A DNA stretch of 9,896 nucleotides, taken from positions 1-9,896 of the forward strand of contig CAYGZC010000241.1 of the NCBI GenBank assembly GCA_964354225.1, read 5' to 3'. The notes below the pieces were generated by a model that was not told where the DNA came from, did not search any database, and worked only from the letters and a program-made list of their open reading frames with translations. The DNA is from CAYGZC01 sp964354225 (lineage in GTDB: Bacteria > Bacteroidota > Ignavibacteria > UBA10030 > SZUA-254). Below are positions 1 through 7,774 of the stretch, in pieces; position 1 is the stretch's first letter; each line of letters begins with the position of its first letter. Both the position numbers and the translations under genes were made by a program.

Positions 1-146
1 CCAGCCCAGATCAATTGTCGGCTGAAGAATGCCGAAGCACCGGCATCATAAGTTGCGCTGTACACAGAGGCGATTCCAATTAGTGTAAGCAGTAGCACGG
101 CGAAAATAGTTTTGGTGTCGATATTTTCTTTAAACCATGTATCCAT
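1..146 (-). CDS. rodA: Rod shape-determining glycosyltransferase RodA, N-terminal part (cut by window edge)
   Basis: Only the first 48 codons are present; the gene runs off the left edge. The translation begins MDTWFKENIDTKTIF, followed by a hydrophobic segment at about residues 14-30 ending in IASVYSAT, and then FFSRQLIWAG. This is the usual opening of the SEDS family (FtsW/RodA/SpoVE): a short cytoplasmic N-terminus, a first membrane helix with a G-x-x-x-V-Y-S-A-T type end, then a Q-L-x-W motif. RodA polymerises lipid II into glycan strands and works with PBP2. The ATG shares one base with the TGA of mrdA (TGATG), which implies translational coupling and fits the standard mrdA-rodA order. 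FtsW is a possible alternative from this fragment alone, but the neighbours favour RodA. Confidence 0.88.
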   Translation of the reverse strand, partial: MDTWFKENIDTKTIFAVLLLTLIGIASVYSATYDAGASAFFSRQLIWA

Positions 147-1972
147 CAGCGTTCTGTTTCCCTCTCTTTGACAGTATCCGAGGCGGCAACGATCTCTTTC
201 GGGTTATTGCGGATAAGCGTTCCGTACAGATACTGCTCGATGCACAAGCCGGCAATTGGTGCGGCAAAGGCACCTCCGAAACCGGCATTTTCTACAAGAA
301 CACATATTGCAATTTTCGGATTCTCCCGCGGTGCAAATCCGATAAACCATGCATGATCCTTTTTTCCATGCGGTCTTTGAGCGGTGCCGGTTTTACCACA
401 AACGGTAACACCCTTCACTTTAGATGCTTGTCCCGTGCCACCCGTTTCATTAACACAACGATACATTCCTTCCTGAAGAATGTCCCAAACCCAATCGGAA
501 ATTTCTAACTTACGTGTTTCCGTCGGAACAATCTGTATTTGCCCAGTCTCTTTATCTTTAATTTTCAAAACAGCATGCGGTGTACGATAATATCCTCTAT
601 TGGCAAGTGCGGCGGCATAGCCAGCCATTTGAATTGGCGAAACACCCACTTCACCTTGTCCAATGCTTAAACTTACGAGATAACCTTGTGTCCACTTGCC
701 CTTTCCATAAACACGATCGAAATATTCTTCCGAAGGAAGTAACCCCTGGTTTTCTTCCAAAATATCGATGCCCGTGGGTGAGCCGAAACCGAAATCTCGC
801 CCGTATCGTGTCCACCGCTCAAGTCCTGTTTTCAGGATTAATTGATAGAAAAAAACATTGCATGATCGTTGAATTGCTTCAACAACATTCGTTGAACCGT
901 GTGTATGTAAATCATGGAATATTTTGTTACCAAAATGAAATGCACCTGTGCAGTTAACTCGCCAGTTTGTGTTGATCACTCCCTCTTCAAGCGCAGCGGC
1001 TGCAAGCACCATCTTAAATGTTGAGCCTGGTGGATATTTGGTAAGTGTCGCACGGTTGAAAAGCGGCTTACTCTCATCAGTGTTCAGAGCTTTCCAAACA
1101 TCCCAAGGTGTAATACTTCCGAACGATGTGAGATCGTAATCTGGTTTGCTGACTAATGCCAGAATGCCGCCATCGCTCGGATCGATCGCAACAACTGCAC
1201 CGCGCTTATCAGCAAGGAGTGATTCCGCAAGCGCCTGAAGATCGGCATCAAATGCTAAATACAGATCACTGCCCTCACGAACTGGAACATCGTTTCTTCC
1301 TTCATTGTAATTTCCAAGCATCTGACCTAATGCATTAACCGTAATCAGCTCACAACCCTTTTGACCTCGCAGGTATCGTTCATAAGCTGCTTCTAAACCT
1401 GTTGCGCCAAGATTATCGCCGGGGCGGTACTCGTTTCCCATCTCAACTAATTGCTGGTCAGAAATTTCTTTTGTGTACCCAAAGAGATGGGTTGCTCTTG
1501 CGTTTGTTGGATAAAACCGTTTGGATTCGACCTGATAATCAACGCCGAGAAGATTGTCTTTGTTCTCTTCAATAATTGAAAGTGTTTGGAAATCGATATC
1601 ACGTTTAATTTTTGCTGGGGCAAACCGATTGTACTTTATACCTTTGTCAAATTTTCCCTTAATTAGTTGTGCATCGAGGTGTAATATTTTAGATAAAAAG
1701 TCAATATTACTTAAATGAAACTCCGCCGGCGTGATTGTTACGCTGTATGATGGCCGGTTATCAACGATAAGCTTTCCTTTTCTATCGAACATCAATCCGC
1801 GAATGGGGTCCTGCGCAATCTGTCGAATGCTGTTCTCCTCCGATTTCCTTCCATAAAGATCTGCATATAAAACCTGAAGCTGAATAAGACGGAAAAGAAA
1901 CACAGCAAAGATCACACCGATAGAAATGAAAAAGACAACTTTCCGCGAAGATGTTTCAGATAACTCCGTCAT
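146..1972 (-). CDS. mrdA: Penicillin-binding protein 2 (elongasome peptidoglycan transpeptidase)
   Basis: A class B penicillin-binding protein that cross-links peptidoglycan during lateral wall growth, anchored in the inner membrane. With the ATG at 1972 as start it has 608 residues (E. coli PBP2 has 633). It shows a short cytoplasmic tail and one membrane helix (about 12-32), the PBP dimer domain opening with IRGLMFDRKGKLIVDNRPSY (about 58-77), and a transpeptidase domain with all three catalytic motifs: S317-T-F-K320 in PPGSTFK, S370-C-N372, and K527-T-G529. The open frame extends 10 codons further, to a TTG at 2002, but that would overlap mreD by 29 bases. The ATG lies one base after the mreD stop (TAA-C-ATG) and puts the helix in the usual position, so it is preferred. 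The 3' end overlaps the rodA start by one base. There is no sign of damage. Confidence 0.95.
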   Translation of the reverse strand: MTELSETSSRKVVFFISIGVIFAVFLFRLIQLQVLYADLYGRKSEENSIRQIAQDPIRGLMFDRKGKLIVDNRPSYSVTITPAEFHLSNIDFLSKILHLDAQLIKGKFDKGIKYNRFAPAKIKRDIDFQTLSIIEENKDNLLGVDYQVESKRFYPTNARATHLFGYTKEISDQQLVEMGNEYRPGDNLGATGLEAAYERYLRGQKGCELITVNALGQMLGNYNEGRNDVPVREGSDLYLAFDADLQALAESLLADKRGAVVAIDPSDGGILALVSKPDYDLTSFGSITPWDVWKALNTDESKPLFNRATLTKYPPGSTFKMVLAAAALEEGVINTNWRVNCTGAFHFGNKIFHDLHTHGSTNVVEAIQRSCNVFFYQLILKTGLERWTRYGRDFGFGSPTGIDILEENQGLLPSEEYFDRVYGKGKWTQGYLVSLSIGQGEVGVSPIQMAGYAAALANRGYYRTPHAVLKIKDKETGQIQIVPTETRKLEISDWVWDILQEGMYRCVNETGGTGQASKVKGVTVCGKTGTAQRPHGKKDHAWFIGFAPRENPKIAICVLVENAGFGGAFAAPIAGLCIEQYLYGTLIRNNPKEIVAASDTVKERETER

Positions 1973-1973
1973 G

Positions 1974-2459
1974 TTAAGCGATATACTTTCGTGCAAATGC
2001 AAACATTGGGAGCAGTGTAAGTGCTGCCGTATAGAACGTTGTCGCTAATCCCACATGAAAAATTGCGCGCAGCAGACTTATCTCGCTGCCGCGTGTGAAT
2101 GCAATGAAATAAATTGTGTTATGTATGAGTGAAGTAACCAAAACAATAAGGACATAGCGGTAACCTCCCAAGGTCATCGGCGCTTTGTTCTCCTCGAAGA
2201 AGTATCCTGCTGTAAAGCCCGCAATACATTTTGTTAATGCTGATAGTCCGATAAAATTTCCCGCAATTAGATCGAACATCAACCCAATGATGAATCCCCA
2301 GATGGTTGCGGTTAGTTGGTCCCGTTTCAGTGCAATATATACAACCCAGATTATGAGAATATCCGGAGTAATACCTTCCAGCACGAGAAGCCGCAGCCCT
2401 TGTGTTTGGATAATAATTAGAAGATAAGTGAACAGGAAATATTTGATATGGCGCATCAT
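1974..2459 (-). CDS. mreD: Rod shape-determining membrane protein MreD
   Basis: A 161-residue, strongly hydrophobic protein with about five to six membrane segments (near residues 5-22, 30-46, 50-66, 75-90, 102-120 and 135-155). Length and topology match MreD, the poorly conserved integral membrane partner of MreC. The motif WGFIIGLMFDLIAGNFIGL (about 54-72) is characteristic: a G-x-x-x-D helix followed by G-x-x-G-L. Identification leans partly on position between mreC and mrdA. The start lies in an ATGATG that overlaps the mreC TGA: the first ATG gives a 4-base overlap, the second a 1-base overlap, and either is plausible. MreD is thought to help link cytoplasmic MreB to the periplasmic synthesis enzymes. 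Confidence 0.9.
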   Translation of the reverse strand: MMRHIKYFLFTYLLIIIQTQGLRLLVLEGITPDILIIWVVYIALKRDQLTATIWGFIIGLMFDLIAGNFIGLSALTKCIAGFTAGYFFEENKAPMTLGGYRYVLIVLVTSLIHNTIYFIAFTRGSEISLLRAIFHVGLATTFYTAALTLLPMFAFARKYIA

Positions 2460-3292
2460 TTCTTGATTCGGGTCGACCTTTTCTCCAGTGATACCCGTTC
2501 TGAATCTTGAAGAGTTGTAACAATAAAAACTTGTTCAAGCGAAGCGAAATCTACACTCGGAGTAACATCAATTTCTTTGAATAAACTCCCTGGTTTTTCA
2601 ATTACCTTAGATACAAATCCAATCTTGATTTGAGGAGGAAACACGTTACTATATTCTGATGTTGTTACAATATCGCCTTCTCTTACATCTTGTGTTTTAG
2701 AAACATTCATAAGCCGCACTACCTCACTGCCATCCCAAGCAATTATACCATCAATTCGGCTGCGCTGGATTTTTGCACTCGCCCGAAAATCCTTATTCAA
2801 CATCAATTGCCCGATTGCATGATGGTTGCTTGTGGTAATTACTTTGCCAACTAAGCCAGTCTCGGAGATGATCGGCATGTCAGCCCTCACACCATCACTT
2901 TCACCAACATTCAGTGTGATTGTGTTGCGCAGGAGATGCAAACTCTTACCAACAATGTCGGCAGCAACAAGCTTGAATTCGCTATGATCTTTCAATCCTA
3001 ACATTGCACGCAAGCGTATATTTTCCAACCGTGCTTCACGCAGGCGATTGACTTCATCTGAGAGATTTACATTCAACTGACGGAGGATTTCATTTTCACG
3101 CTTTAGCTCGAAGACATTAGGGATTATTGAAAGGGTATTCTGGAATACACCAATAAATCCAACAGTATAAGAGCGTATCGCGCGAATCTGAACATTATCG
3201 TTTGAACTGAGGAGAATCAAAGAAATGATTATGAGGAGTGCAAGAACAAAATATTCCTTGAATAACAATATTATTGAAACTAATCTTTGCAT
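2456..3292 (-). CDS. mreC: Rod shape-determining protein MreC
   Basis: A 278-residue single-pass membrane protein: short N-terminal tail, membrane helix (about 13-29), a heptad-like coiled coil rich in E, L, R and N (about 62-98), then the beta-rich periplasmic MreC domain. The domain is recognisable from I-V-G-K-S, L-N-V-G-E-S-D-G-V and the G-L-V-G-K-V motif at about 146-151, with a late F-P-P-x-I-K-I-G-F-V-S element. MreC forms a periplasmic scaffold that binds and activates PBP2. E. coli MreC is longer at the C-terminus; about 280 residues is normal for compact versions. The ATG at 3292 follows a 70-base gap after mreB with no strong Shine-Dalgarno sequence. The stop overlaps the mreD start, suggesting coupled translation. 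Confidence 0.94.
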   Translation of the reverse strand: MQRLVSIILLFKEYFVLALLIIISLILLSSNDNVQIRAIRSYTVGFIGVFQNTLSIIPNVFELKRENEILRQLNVNLSDEVNRLREARLENIRLRAMLGLKDHSEFKLVAADIVGKSLHLLRNTITLNVGESDGVRADMPIISETGLVGKVITTSNHHAIGQLMLNKDFRASAKIQRSRIDGIIAWDGSEVVRLMNVSKTQDVREGDIVTTSEYSNVFPPQIKIGFVSKVIEKPGSLFKEIDVTPSVDFASLEQVFIVTTLQDSERVSLEKRSTRIKK

Positions 3293-3302
3293 TTGTAGCT
3301 CT

Positions 3303-3330
3303 GAGCGTGGAGCGATGAGCGTAGAGAAAT
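3303..3330. repeat. Short heptamer tandem repeat in the mreB-mreC gap
   Basis: Read on the plus strand, GAGCGTG, GAGCGAT and GAGCGTA follow each other directly at 3303-3323, and a decayed fourth unit GAGAAAT ends at 3330. The unit is GAGCGNN with period 7. It lies wholly in the 70-base gap between mreB (ends 3363) and mreC (starts 3292), which is otherwise AT-rich with no visible promoter or terminator. In the transcript it reads as CGCTC-containing units some 10-40 bases upstream of the mreC start, so it could affect mreC translation. It could equally be a neutral microsatellite. Confidence 0.6.
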
Positions 3331-3362
3331 AAAAATATTCCGGTGCTCGCCGTTTAGTGTTC

Positions 3363-4388
3363 TTAGTATCTCCTGCTCTTCACCAAGACTTTACTGTAAT
3401 GACTAAGATGTTCTAATACTTTCCCTGTTCCACGGGCAACAGCTGTGAGCGGATCCTCAGCAATGTGGACAGGTAAGCTTGTTTCCAATCGTATTCGTTC
3501 GTCGAGTTGCTTCAAGAGTGCGCCGCCGCCCGAAAGCATGATACCCCGATCAAGAATATCGGCTGAAAGCTCCGGAGGTGTTCGCTCGAGTGTAAGCTTA
3601 ATTGCATCAACAATTTGCTGTATGGATTCGTTCAAGCATTCACGGATTTCAACCGAGCTGGCTTCTGTCGTCTTTGGGATTCCATTTACCAGATCGCGCC
3701 CCTTCACTTGAATCGTGACTTCTTCCTTCAGCGGCATCGCAGATCCAACTTCACACTTGATTGCCTCGGCAGTACGTTCACCGATTAGAATGTTATGATT
3801 CTTTTTAAAGAATTGTATTATGGCATTATTCATCTCGTCACCGGCGATGCGGATAGATTCTTCATTCACGATTCCGGATAGTGCAATCACTGCAATTTCC
3901 GTTGTCCCCCCGCCGATATCGACGACCATGTTTCCGGCAGGTGCATCAACATCCAAACCGATGCCGATAGCTGCTGCCATCGGTTCTGCGATGAGATGGA
4001 CCTCTTTCGCACCGGCATGTTCGGCGGCATCACGAACTGCACGCTTTTCAACTTCAGTTACACCGCTCGGGATGCACACAACAATCCGTCTGCTCGGCAG
4101 CCAGTTTGAATGAACTTTCTTGATAAACTCGCGCAGCATACCTTCGGCAATTTCAAAGTCGGCAATAACGCCGTCCCTCATCGGTCTAATTGTACGTATG
4201 TCACGATGTGTTCTGCCGAGCATCTCTTGCGCTTCGTTACCGATGGCAACGATTCGTTTCGTATTGCGGTCGAACGCAACGATGGATGGTTCATTCAACA
4301 CAATACCTTTACCTTTCATAAAGATAAGTGTGTTTGCGGTGCCGAGGTCGATTGCTAAGTCTGCGGAGAAAAATGATAAGAAGCCCAT
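3363..4388 (-). CDS. mreB: Rod shape-determining actin-like protein MreB
   Basis: A bacterial actin homologue that polymerises under the inner membrane and positions the elongation machinery. It has 341 residues (E. coli 347) and is fully conserved in appearance. The nucleotide-binding motifs are in order: phosphate-1 DLGTANT at 14-20, the E135-P136 pair in LIAEPMAAAIG, phosphate-2 VVDIGGGTTEIAVI at 155-168, and the adenosine motif LSGGGALLKQLD at 285-296. The N-terminal MGFLSFFS supplies a short hydrophobic patch usable for membrane contact. The ATG at 4388 is 51 bases after purH. That gap is AT-rich and holds only a weak promoter-like pair (TTGTTC, 17 bases, TAAAAG on the minus strand) which would give an almost leaderless message, so transcription from upstream is at least as likely. 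Confidence 0.97.
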   Translation of the reverse strand: MGFLSFFSADLAIDLGTANTLIFMKGKGIVLNEPSIVAFDRNTKRIVAIGNEAQEMLGRTHRDIRTIRPMRDGVIADFEIAEGMLREFIKKVHSNWLPSRRIVVCIPSGVTEVEKRAVRDAAEHAGAKEVHLIAEPMAAAIGIGLDVDAPAGNMVVDIGGGTTEIAVIALSGIVNEESIRIAGDEMNNAIIQFFKKNHNILIGERTAEAIKCEVGSAMPLKEEVTIQVKGRDLVNGIPKTTEASSVEIRECLNESIQQIVDAIKLTLERTPPELSADILDRGIMLSGGGALLKQLDERIRLETSLPVHIAEDPLTAVARGTGKVLEHLSHYSKVLVKSRRY

Positions 4389-4439
4389 GAGTTATCTTTT
4401 AAATGATTAAAATGCTTGGAACAATATAATAATTATCCA

Positions 4440-5993
4440 TTAATGTTTAAAATGTCGGATACCGGTAAATATCATCGCAACATTATTATCATCAGCCGCC
4501 TTGATAACTTCCGCATCTCGCACAGAACCACCCGGCTGAATAACAGCGGTTGCACCTGCTTTTACTGCCTCCAGAAGTCCGTCGGCAAATGGGAAAAAGG
4601 CATCGGAGGCAACAGCGGTTCCTTTTAAATTTAGTCCTGCCTCCTGTGCTTTAATAACAGCGATGCGTGAGGAATCGAAACGCGACATCTGTCCGGCACC
4701 AACACCGATTGTTCGATCGGGACGTGCGTAGACTATTGCATTCGACTTGACATGTTTAACTACTTTCCAGCCGAAAACCATTGCGGCATGTTCTTCATTT
4801 GTCGGAGACCGCTTCGTGACAACTTTCATGGCATCCTGATCGATAATTATGTCATCTGGTGTTTGCACCAACAGACCGCCCGTGATATGTTTAAGAATAA
4901 AACCATGCAGTGATTGCAGAGAAGAACGTTGTTTAATTAAACGGCGATCTTTTTTCTTCTTGAGAAACTCTAAGACACCGTCATCGAAATTGGGGACAAT
5001 AACAACTTCAGTAAATACTTTGTCGATTAACTGTGCTGCTACTACATCCAGTGAACGGTTGCCGACAACTATTCCTCCAAATGCGGATTTTGAATCTGTA
5101 GTAAATGCTTTCTCATACGCTTCTGCTAACGTCTTGCCCGTTCCAACACCACATGGATTTGTATGTTTAATGATAACAACTGTCGGCTCTGAAAATTCTT
5201 CCACCAATTCTACAGCCGCTTGAATATCGACGATATTATTATACGATAGCTCTTTTCCGTGAAGCTTCTCAAAGAATTTAAAAAACTCACCGTACAATCC
5301 GGCTTTCTGATGAGGATTTTCTCCGTATCTTAGTTCTTCAACTTTCGGCAATGTTATGGAAAAATTATCAGGTAAATTGTTTGTATCCGATTCTTTATGT
5401 GGGTCGATGAAAAATTTTGAAATTGCTGCTTCATATTTAGAGGTGCGAAGAAACACTTCCTGTGCAAATTGAAAGCGGCTCTTTTCCGAAATGTATCCGT
5501 CGTTTGCTTCCAACTCGGCAATGATTTGCTGATATTGAGCGGGATTCGAGATCACAACTTTGTATTTGTAGTTTTTTGCTGCAGCGCGCAACATCGAGGG
5601 ACCGCCAATATCAATCTGCTCGATAGCTTCATCGACTGTGATGTTATCTTTTGCAACTGTTTGTTCAAATGGGTACAGATTTACAACCACCATGTCGATT
5701 GATTTGATACCAAGTTCTTGTATTTGTTGTTGATGGGATGGAAGATCCGGTAATGCAAGCAATCCGGCATGTATATTAGGATGAAGTGTCTTTACTCGTC
5801 CATCAAGAATTTCAGGAAAACCGGTTATGTCTGAAATTGCAGTTGCAGGCACCCCGGCGTTTCGCAGTGTGTTCAGCGTTCCTCCGGTTGAGATAATTCC
5901 GATATCCCATTGCTGAAGTTGTTTAGCAAAATCTACAATCCCTGTTTTATCTGACACGCTAATTAGCACTTGTTTGATTTTTACTAGACTCAT
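4440..5993 (-). CDS. purH: Bifunctional AICAR formyltransferase / IMP cyclohydrolase PurH
   Basis: Catalyses the last two steps of IMP synthesis in the cytoplasm: formylation of AICAR using 10-formyl-tetrahydrofolate, then ring closure. Its 517 residues compare with 529 in E. coli. The N-terminal cyclohydrolase (MGS-like) domain shows SVSDKTG (12-18), ISTGGT (34-39) and GRVKTLHP (65-72, with K68). The transformylase domain shows LRYGENPHQ (221-229), the catalytic K276-H277 in IKHTNPCGVGTG, SAFGG (303-307), AGQMSR (433-438), ASDAFFPFADG (462-472) and the typical C-terminal end FTGIRHFKH. The ATG is two bases after the purN stop (TAA-GG-ATG), so the two purine genes are very likely co-translated. 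It is intact. Confidence 0.97.
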   Translation of the reverse strand: MSLVKIKQVLISVSDKTGIVDFAKQLQQWDIGIISTGGTLNTLRNAGVPATAISDITGFPEILDGRVKTLHPNIHAGLLALPDLPSHQQQIQELGIKSIDMVVVNLYPFEQTVAKDNITVDEAIEQIDIGGPSMLRAAAKNYKYKVVISNPAQYQQIIAELEANDGYISEKSRFQFAQEVFLRTSKYEAAISKFFIDPHKESDTNNLPDNFSITLPKVEELRYGENPHQKAGLYGEFFKFFEKLHGKELSYNNIVDIQAAVELVEEFSEPTVVIIKHTNPCGVGTGKTLAEAYEKAFTTDSKSAFGGIVVGNRSLDVVAAQLIDKVFTEVVIVPNFDDGVLEFLKKKKDRRLIKQRSSLQSLHGFILKHITGGLLVQTPDDIIIDQDAMKVVTKRSPTNEEHAAMVFGWKVVKHVKSNAIVYARPDRTIGVGAGQMSRFDSSRIAVIKAQEAGLNLKGTAVASDAFFPFADGLLEAVKAGATAVIQPGGSVRDAEVIKAADDNNVAMIFTGIRHFKH

Positions 5994-5995
5994 CC

Positions 5996-6655
5996 TTAAC
6001 TCACAATAATTACTTTTTGTCCATCAACTCTCACTCTTCCCTCAGTAAATAGACGGATTGCCTCAGGGTAAATATCATGTTCTATTTGCAATACTTTTGT
6101 TGCCAGAGTTTCCGGCGTATCATCTGGTTCAACCTGAACAGTCTTTTGCAAAACAATCGGTCCGTGATCATACTCTTCATCAACGATGTGAACGGAGGCA
6201 CCAGAGAATTTTTCTTTAGATGCAATCACTGCTTCGTGAACATGGATGCCGTACATTCCTTTTCCCCCAAACTTGGGAAGAAGCGCCGGATGGATGTTGA
6301 CTATCCGATTTTTAAATGCTTTAATAATATTCGGATCGATCTTTTTCATATATCCGGCAAGCACGATGAAATTTACACGATCCTTTTGCATCGCCGACAT
6401 GAGTGCTGCATTGAAATCGTCATCGGATGCAAACTGTCTGCGATTTATATGAAGGATAGGAATGTTGTTCTCTCGAGCAACCTCCAACGCGCCGGCATCG
6501 GGATTGTTGCTGACGACAATAACGATATGTGCATTGCGTATTTTTCCTAACTTGATCGACTCAAGGATTGATTTGAAATTCGATCCTTTACCGGAAGCGA
6601 AAACCGCAATGTTTAATTTATCAGACAACTGTTCTTTGATGAAAATTTTCTTCAA
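5996..6655 (-). CDS. purN: Phosphoribosylglycinamide formyltransferase PurN (GART)
   Basis: Transfers a formyl group from 10-formyl-tetrahydrofolate to GAR in step three of purine synthesis. It is a 219-residue protein (E. coli 212) with the N-terminal nucleotide-binding segment NIAVFASGKGSNF (15-27), VLAGYMKKI (98-106), the catalytic N120-I-H122 in NIHPALLPKFGGKGMYG, and the catalytic Asp, D163, in EEYDHGPIVLQ. The GGKGMYG insertion before HVHEAV is a form I associate with Bacteroidota/Chlorobiota enzymes. There is no in-frame ATG near the start: the frame is open only back to a stop at 6665-6667, and the candidates are TTG at 6655 (used here) or TTG at 6628, giving 210 residues and preceded by a purine-rich AAAGAA. 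The start is therefore uncertain. Immediately upstream of purH. Confidence 0.94.
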   Translation of the reverse strand: MKKIFIKEQLSDKLNIAVFASGKGSNFKSILESIKLGKIRNAHIVIVVSNNPDAGALEVARENNIPILHINRRQFASDDDFNAALMSAMQKDRVNFIVLAGYMKKIDPNIIKAFKNRIVNIHPALLPKFGGKGMYGIHVHEAVIASKEKFSGASVHIVDEEYDHGPIVLQKTVQVEPDDTPETLATKVLQIEHDIYPEAIRLFTEGRVRVDGQKVIIVS

Positions 6656-6707
6656 ATTTACACATTATTTGAAGAATAATCAATAAAACGAGTAAATTGT
6701 TTCCGAT

Positions 6708-7649
6708 TTATTTTGATACACCTGCTTCAAGGAATTCAATAAAATTTTTCCTTCCATCCATTTTCACTCTTGCACCGATTGGAAAACTCAATGAATCTTT
6801 TATATGCCCGTAGGGAATACCTGAGATAACGGGAAATTGATAATTATGAAAGGTGTCTTTAAAAACTTGTGAGAGTGTTAATGATGGCTTTCCTTTCTCT
6901 GGGTCGCAGCCACCGAAGCCACCAAGCAATATACCGTTGGTCTGGTTGAGTGTACCAACAAGTTTCATCTGCTGCAACATGCGGTCGATGCGGTAAGGTC
7001 GTTCATCTATTTCCTCCAAAATAAATATCGGATCGCGAAGAGAAGGGAAGAAATGTGTACCGATAAGTGCGGTCACCATCGAAAGATTACCGCCTATCAA
7101 TCGACCGATTGCTTTTCCTGGACGACTGATAATGGATGATTGATCTGGATTTACTTTAATTGATTGTGGTGGTTTAGTTGACATTAAACATTCCCAGAAT
7201 CGTTCCTCTGTTTTATCTTGTAATCTTTCTGCCATTTCAACGGCAACCATAGGTCCTGAAAATGTTATCAAGTTAGTTTTAGCTAAGAGCGCTGAATGCA
7301 ATGCGGTAATATCGCTGTAACCGACAAGAATTTTTGGGTTTCGTCTGATAAGATTGTAATCGAGTAGTGGAAGAATTCGGTGGGAACCGTAACCACCGCG
7401 CAGGGTGAAGATTGCTTTTACTTTTGGGTCGGCAAAAAAATTATTCAGGTCGGCTGCTCGCTGAGAATCGGATCCGGCAAGATATCCATACTTTTTAAGA
7501 ACATTCTTCCCCGGTTTAACACGGAAACCACATCGTTCAAGATAAGTAATGCCCTTATTGAGTTTTTCTGTCGATGCGGGTGAGCTTGCCGGTGCGCAAA
7601 CACCGATGACATCGCCGTGTTTGATTCGTCTGGGTTTTATGGTTCGCAT
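6708..7649 (-). CDS. ldcA: LD-carboxypeptidase, peptidase family S66 (LdcA-like)
   Basis: A cytoplasmic serine peptidase of the LdcA/MccF family, which releases the terminal D-Ala from murein tetrapeptides during cell-wall recycling. From the ATG at 7649 it has 313 residues. The unusual Ser-Glu-His triad is visible: S112 in VGYSDITALH, E212 in FILEEIDERPYRIDRML and H282 in PYGHIKDSLSFPIGA, a spacing close to that known for Pseudomonas LdcA (115/217/285). Other hallmarks are APASS near the N-terminus, FTLRGGYGSHRILPLLD, and GRLIGGNLSMV. The frame extends nine codons to a TTG at 7676; neither start has a clear Shine-Dalgarno sequence, and ATG is chosen because homologues begin near it. Its stop is 52 bases before purN with only a short AT-only dyad between, so it may head the same transcript. 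MccF-type self-immunity is an alternative, but the cell-wall context favours LdcA. Confidence 0.9.
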   Translation of the reverse strand: MRTIKPRRIKHGDVIGVCAPASSPASTEKLNKGITYLERCGFRVKPGKNVLKKYGYLAGSDSQRAADLNNFFADPKVKAIFTLRGGYGSHRILPLLDYNLIRRNPKILVGYSDITALHSALLAKTNLITFSGPMVAVEMAERLQDKTEERFWECLMSTKPPQSIKVNPDQSSIISRPGKAIGRLIGGNLSMVTALIGTHFFPSLRDPIFILEEIDERPYRIDRMLQQMKLVGTLNQTNGILLGGFGGCDPEKGKPSLTLSQVFKDTFHNYQFPVISGIPYGHIKDSLSFPIGARVKMDGRKNFIEFLEAGVSK

Positions 7650-7761
7650 AGATGGCGAAAGATAGTCAGATTTCAAATCAATTTCAAGAAGATATCATCA
7701 AATTGCTATTATGGAGTAACTTTCTTACCTTCTACCGGATTGGACATTCATTTATATCATA

Positions 7762-7768
7762 AAAGGAG
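7762..7768 (+). promoter_or_regulatory. Strong Shine-Dalgarno site in front of an ATA codon
   Basis: AAAGGAG is the best ribosome binding site in the window. Six bases separate its GGAG from an ATA codon at 7775-7777, exactly where an ATG would be expected. The next in-frame candidate, GTG at 7799, is about 30 bases downstream, too far for this site, and would delete part of the first membrane segment. The site therefore marks the ancestral start of the SPFH gene and shows that the start codon has probably changed from ATG to ATA. Confidence 0.7.
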
Positions 7769-7774
7769 CACAAT

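Noticed and set aside
1973..2002. A 10-residue longer N-terminus of PBP2 starting at TTG 2002
   Set aside because: It would overlap mreD by 29 bases and add residues not expected before the membrane helix, while an ATG one base after the mreD stop is available.
2119..2538. A 139-codon minus-strand frame across mreD and the end of mreC
   Set aside because: It overlaps two well-supported genes in another frame, and its translation shows no recognisable family or plausible membrane pattern; it is a shadow.
6672..6688. Short AT-only dyad (ATTATT/AATAAT) between ldcA and purN as a terminator
   Set aside because: Six A-T pairs with no G-C and no T-run would be too unstable to terminate transcription.
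7703..7731. TTGCTA, 17 bases, TACCTT as a promoter for the SPFH gene
   Set aside because: The spacing is right but the -10 box matches only half the consensus; not strong enough to annotate.
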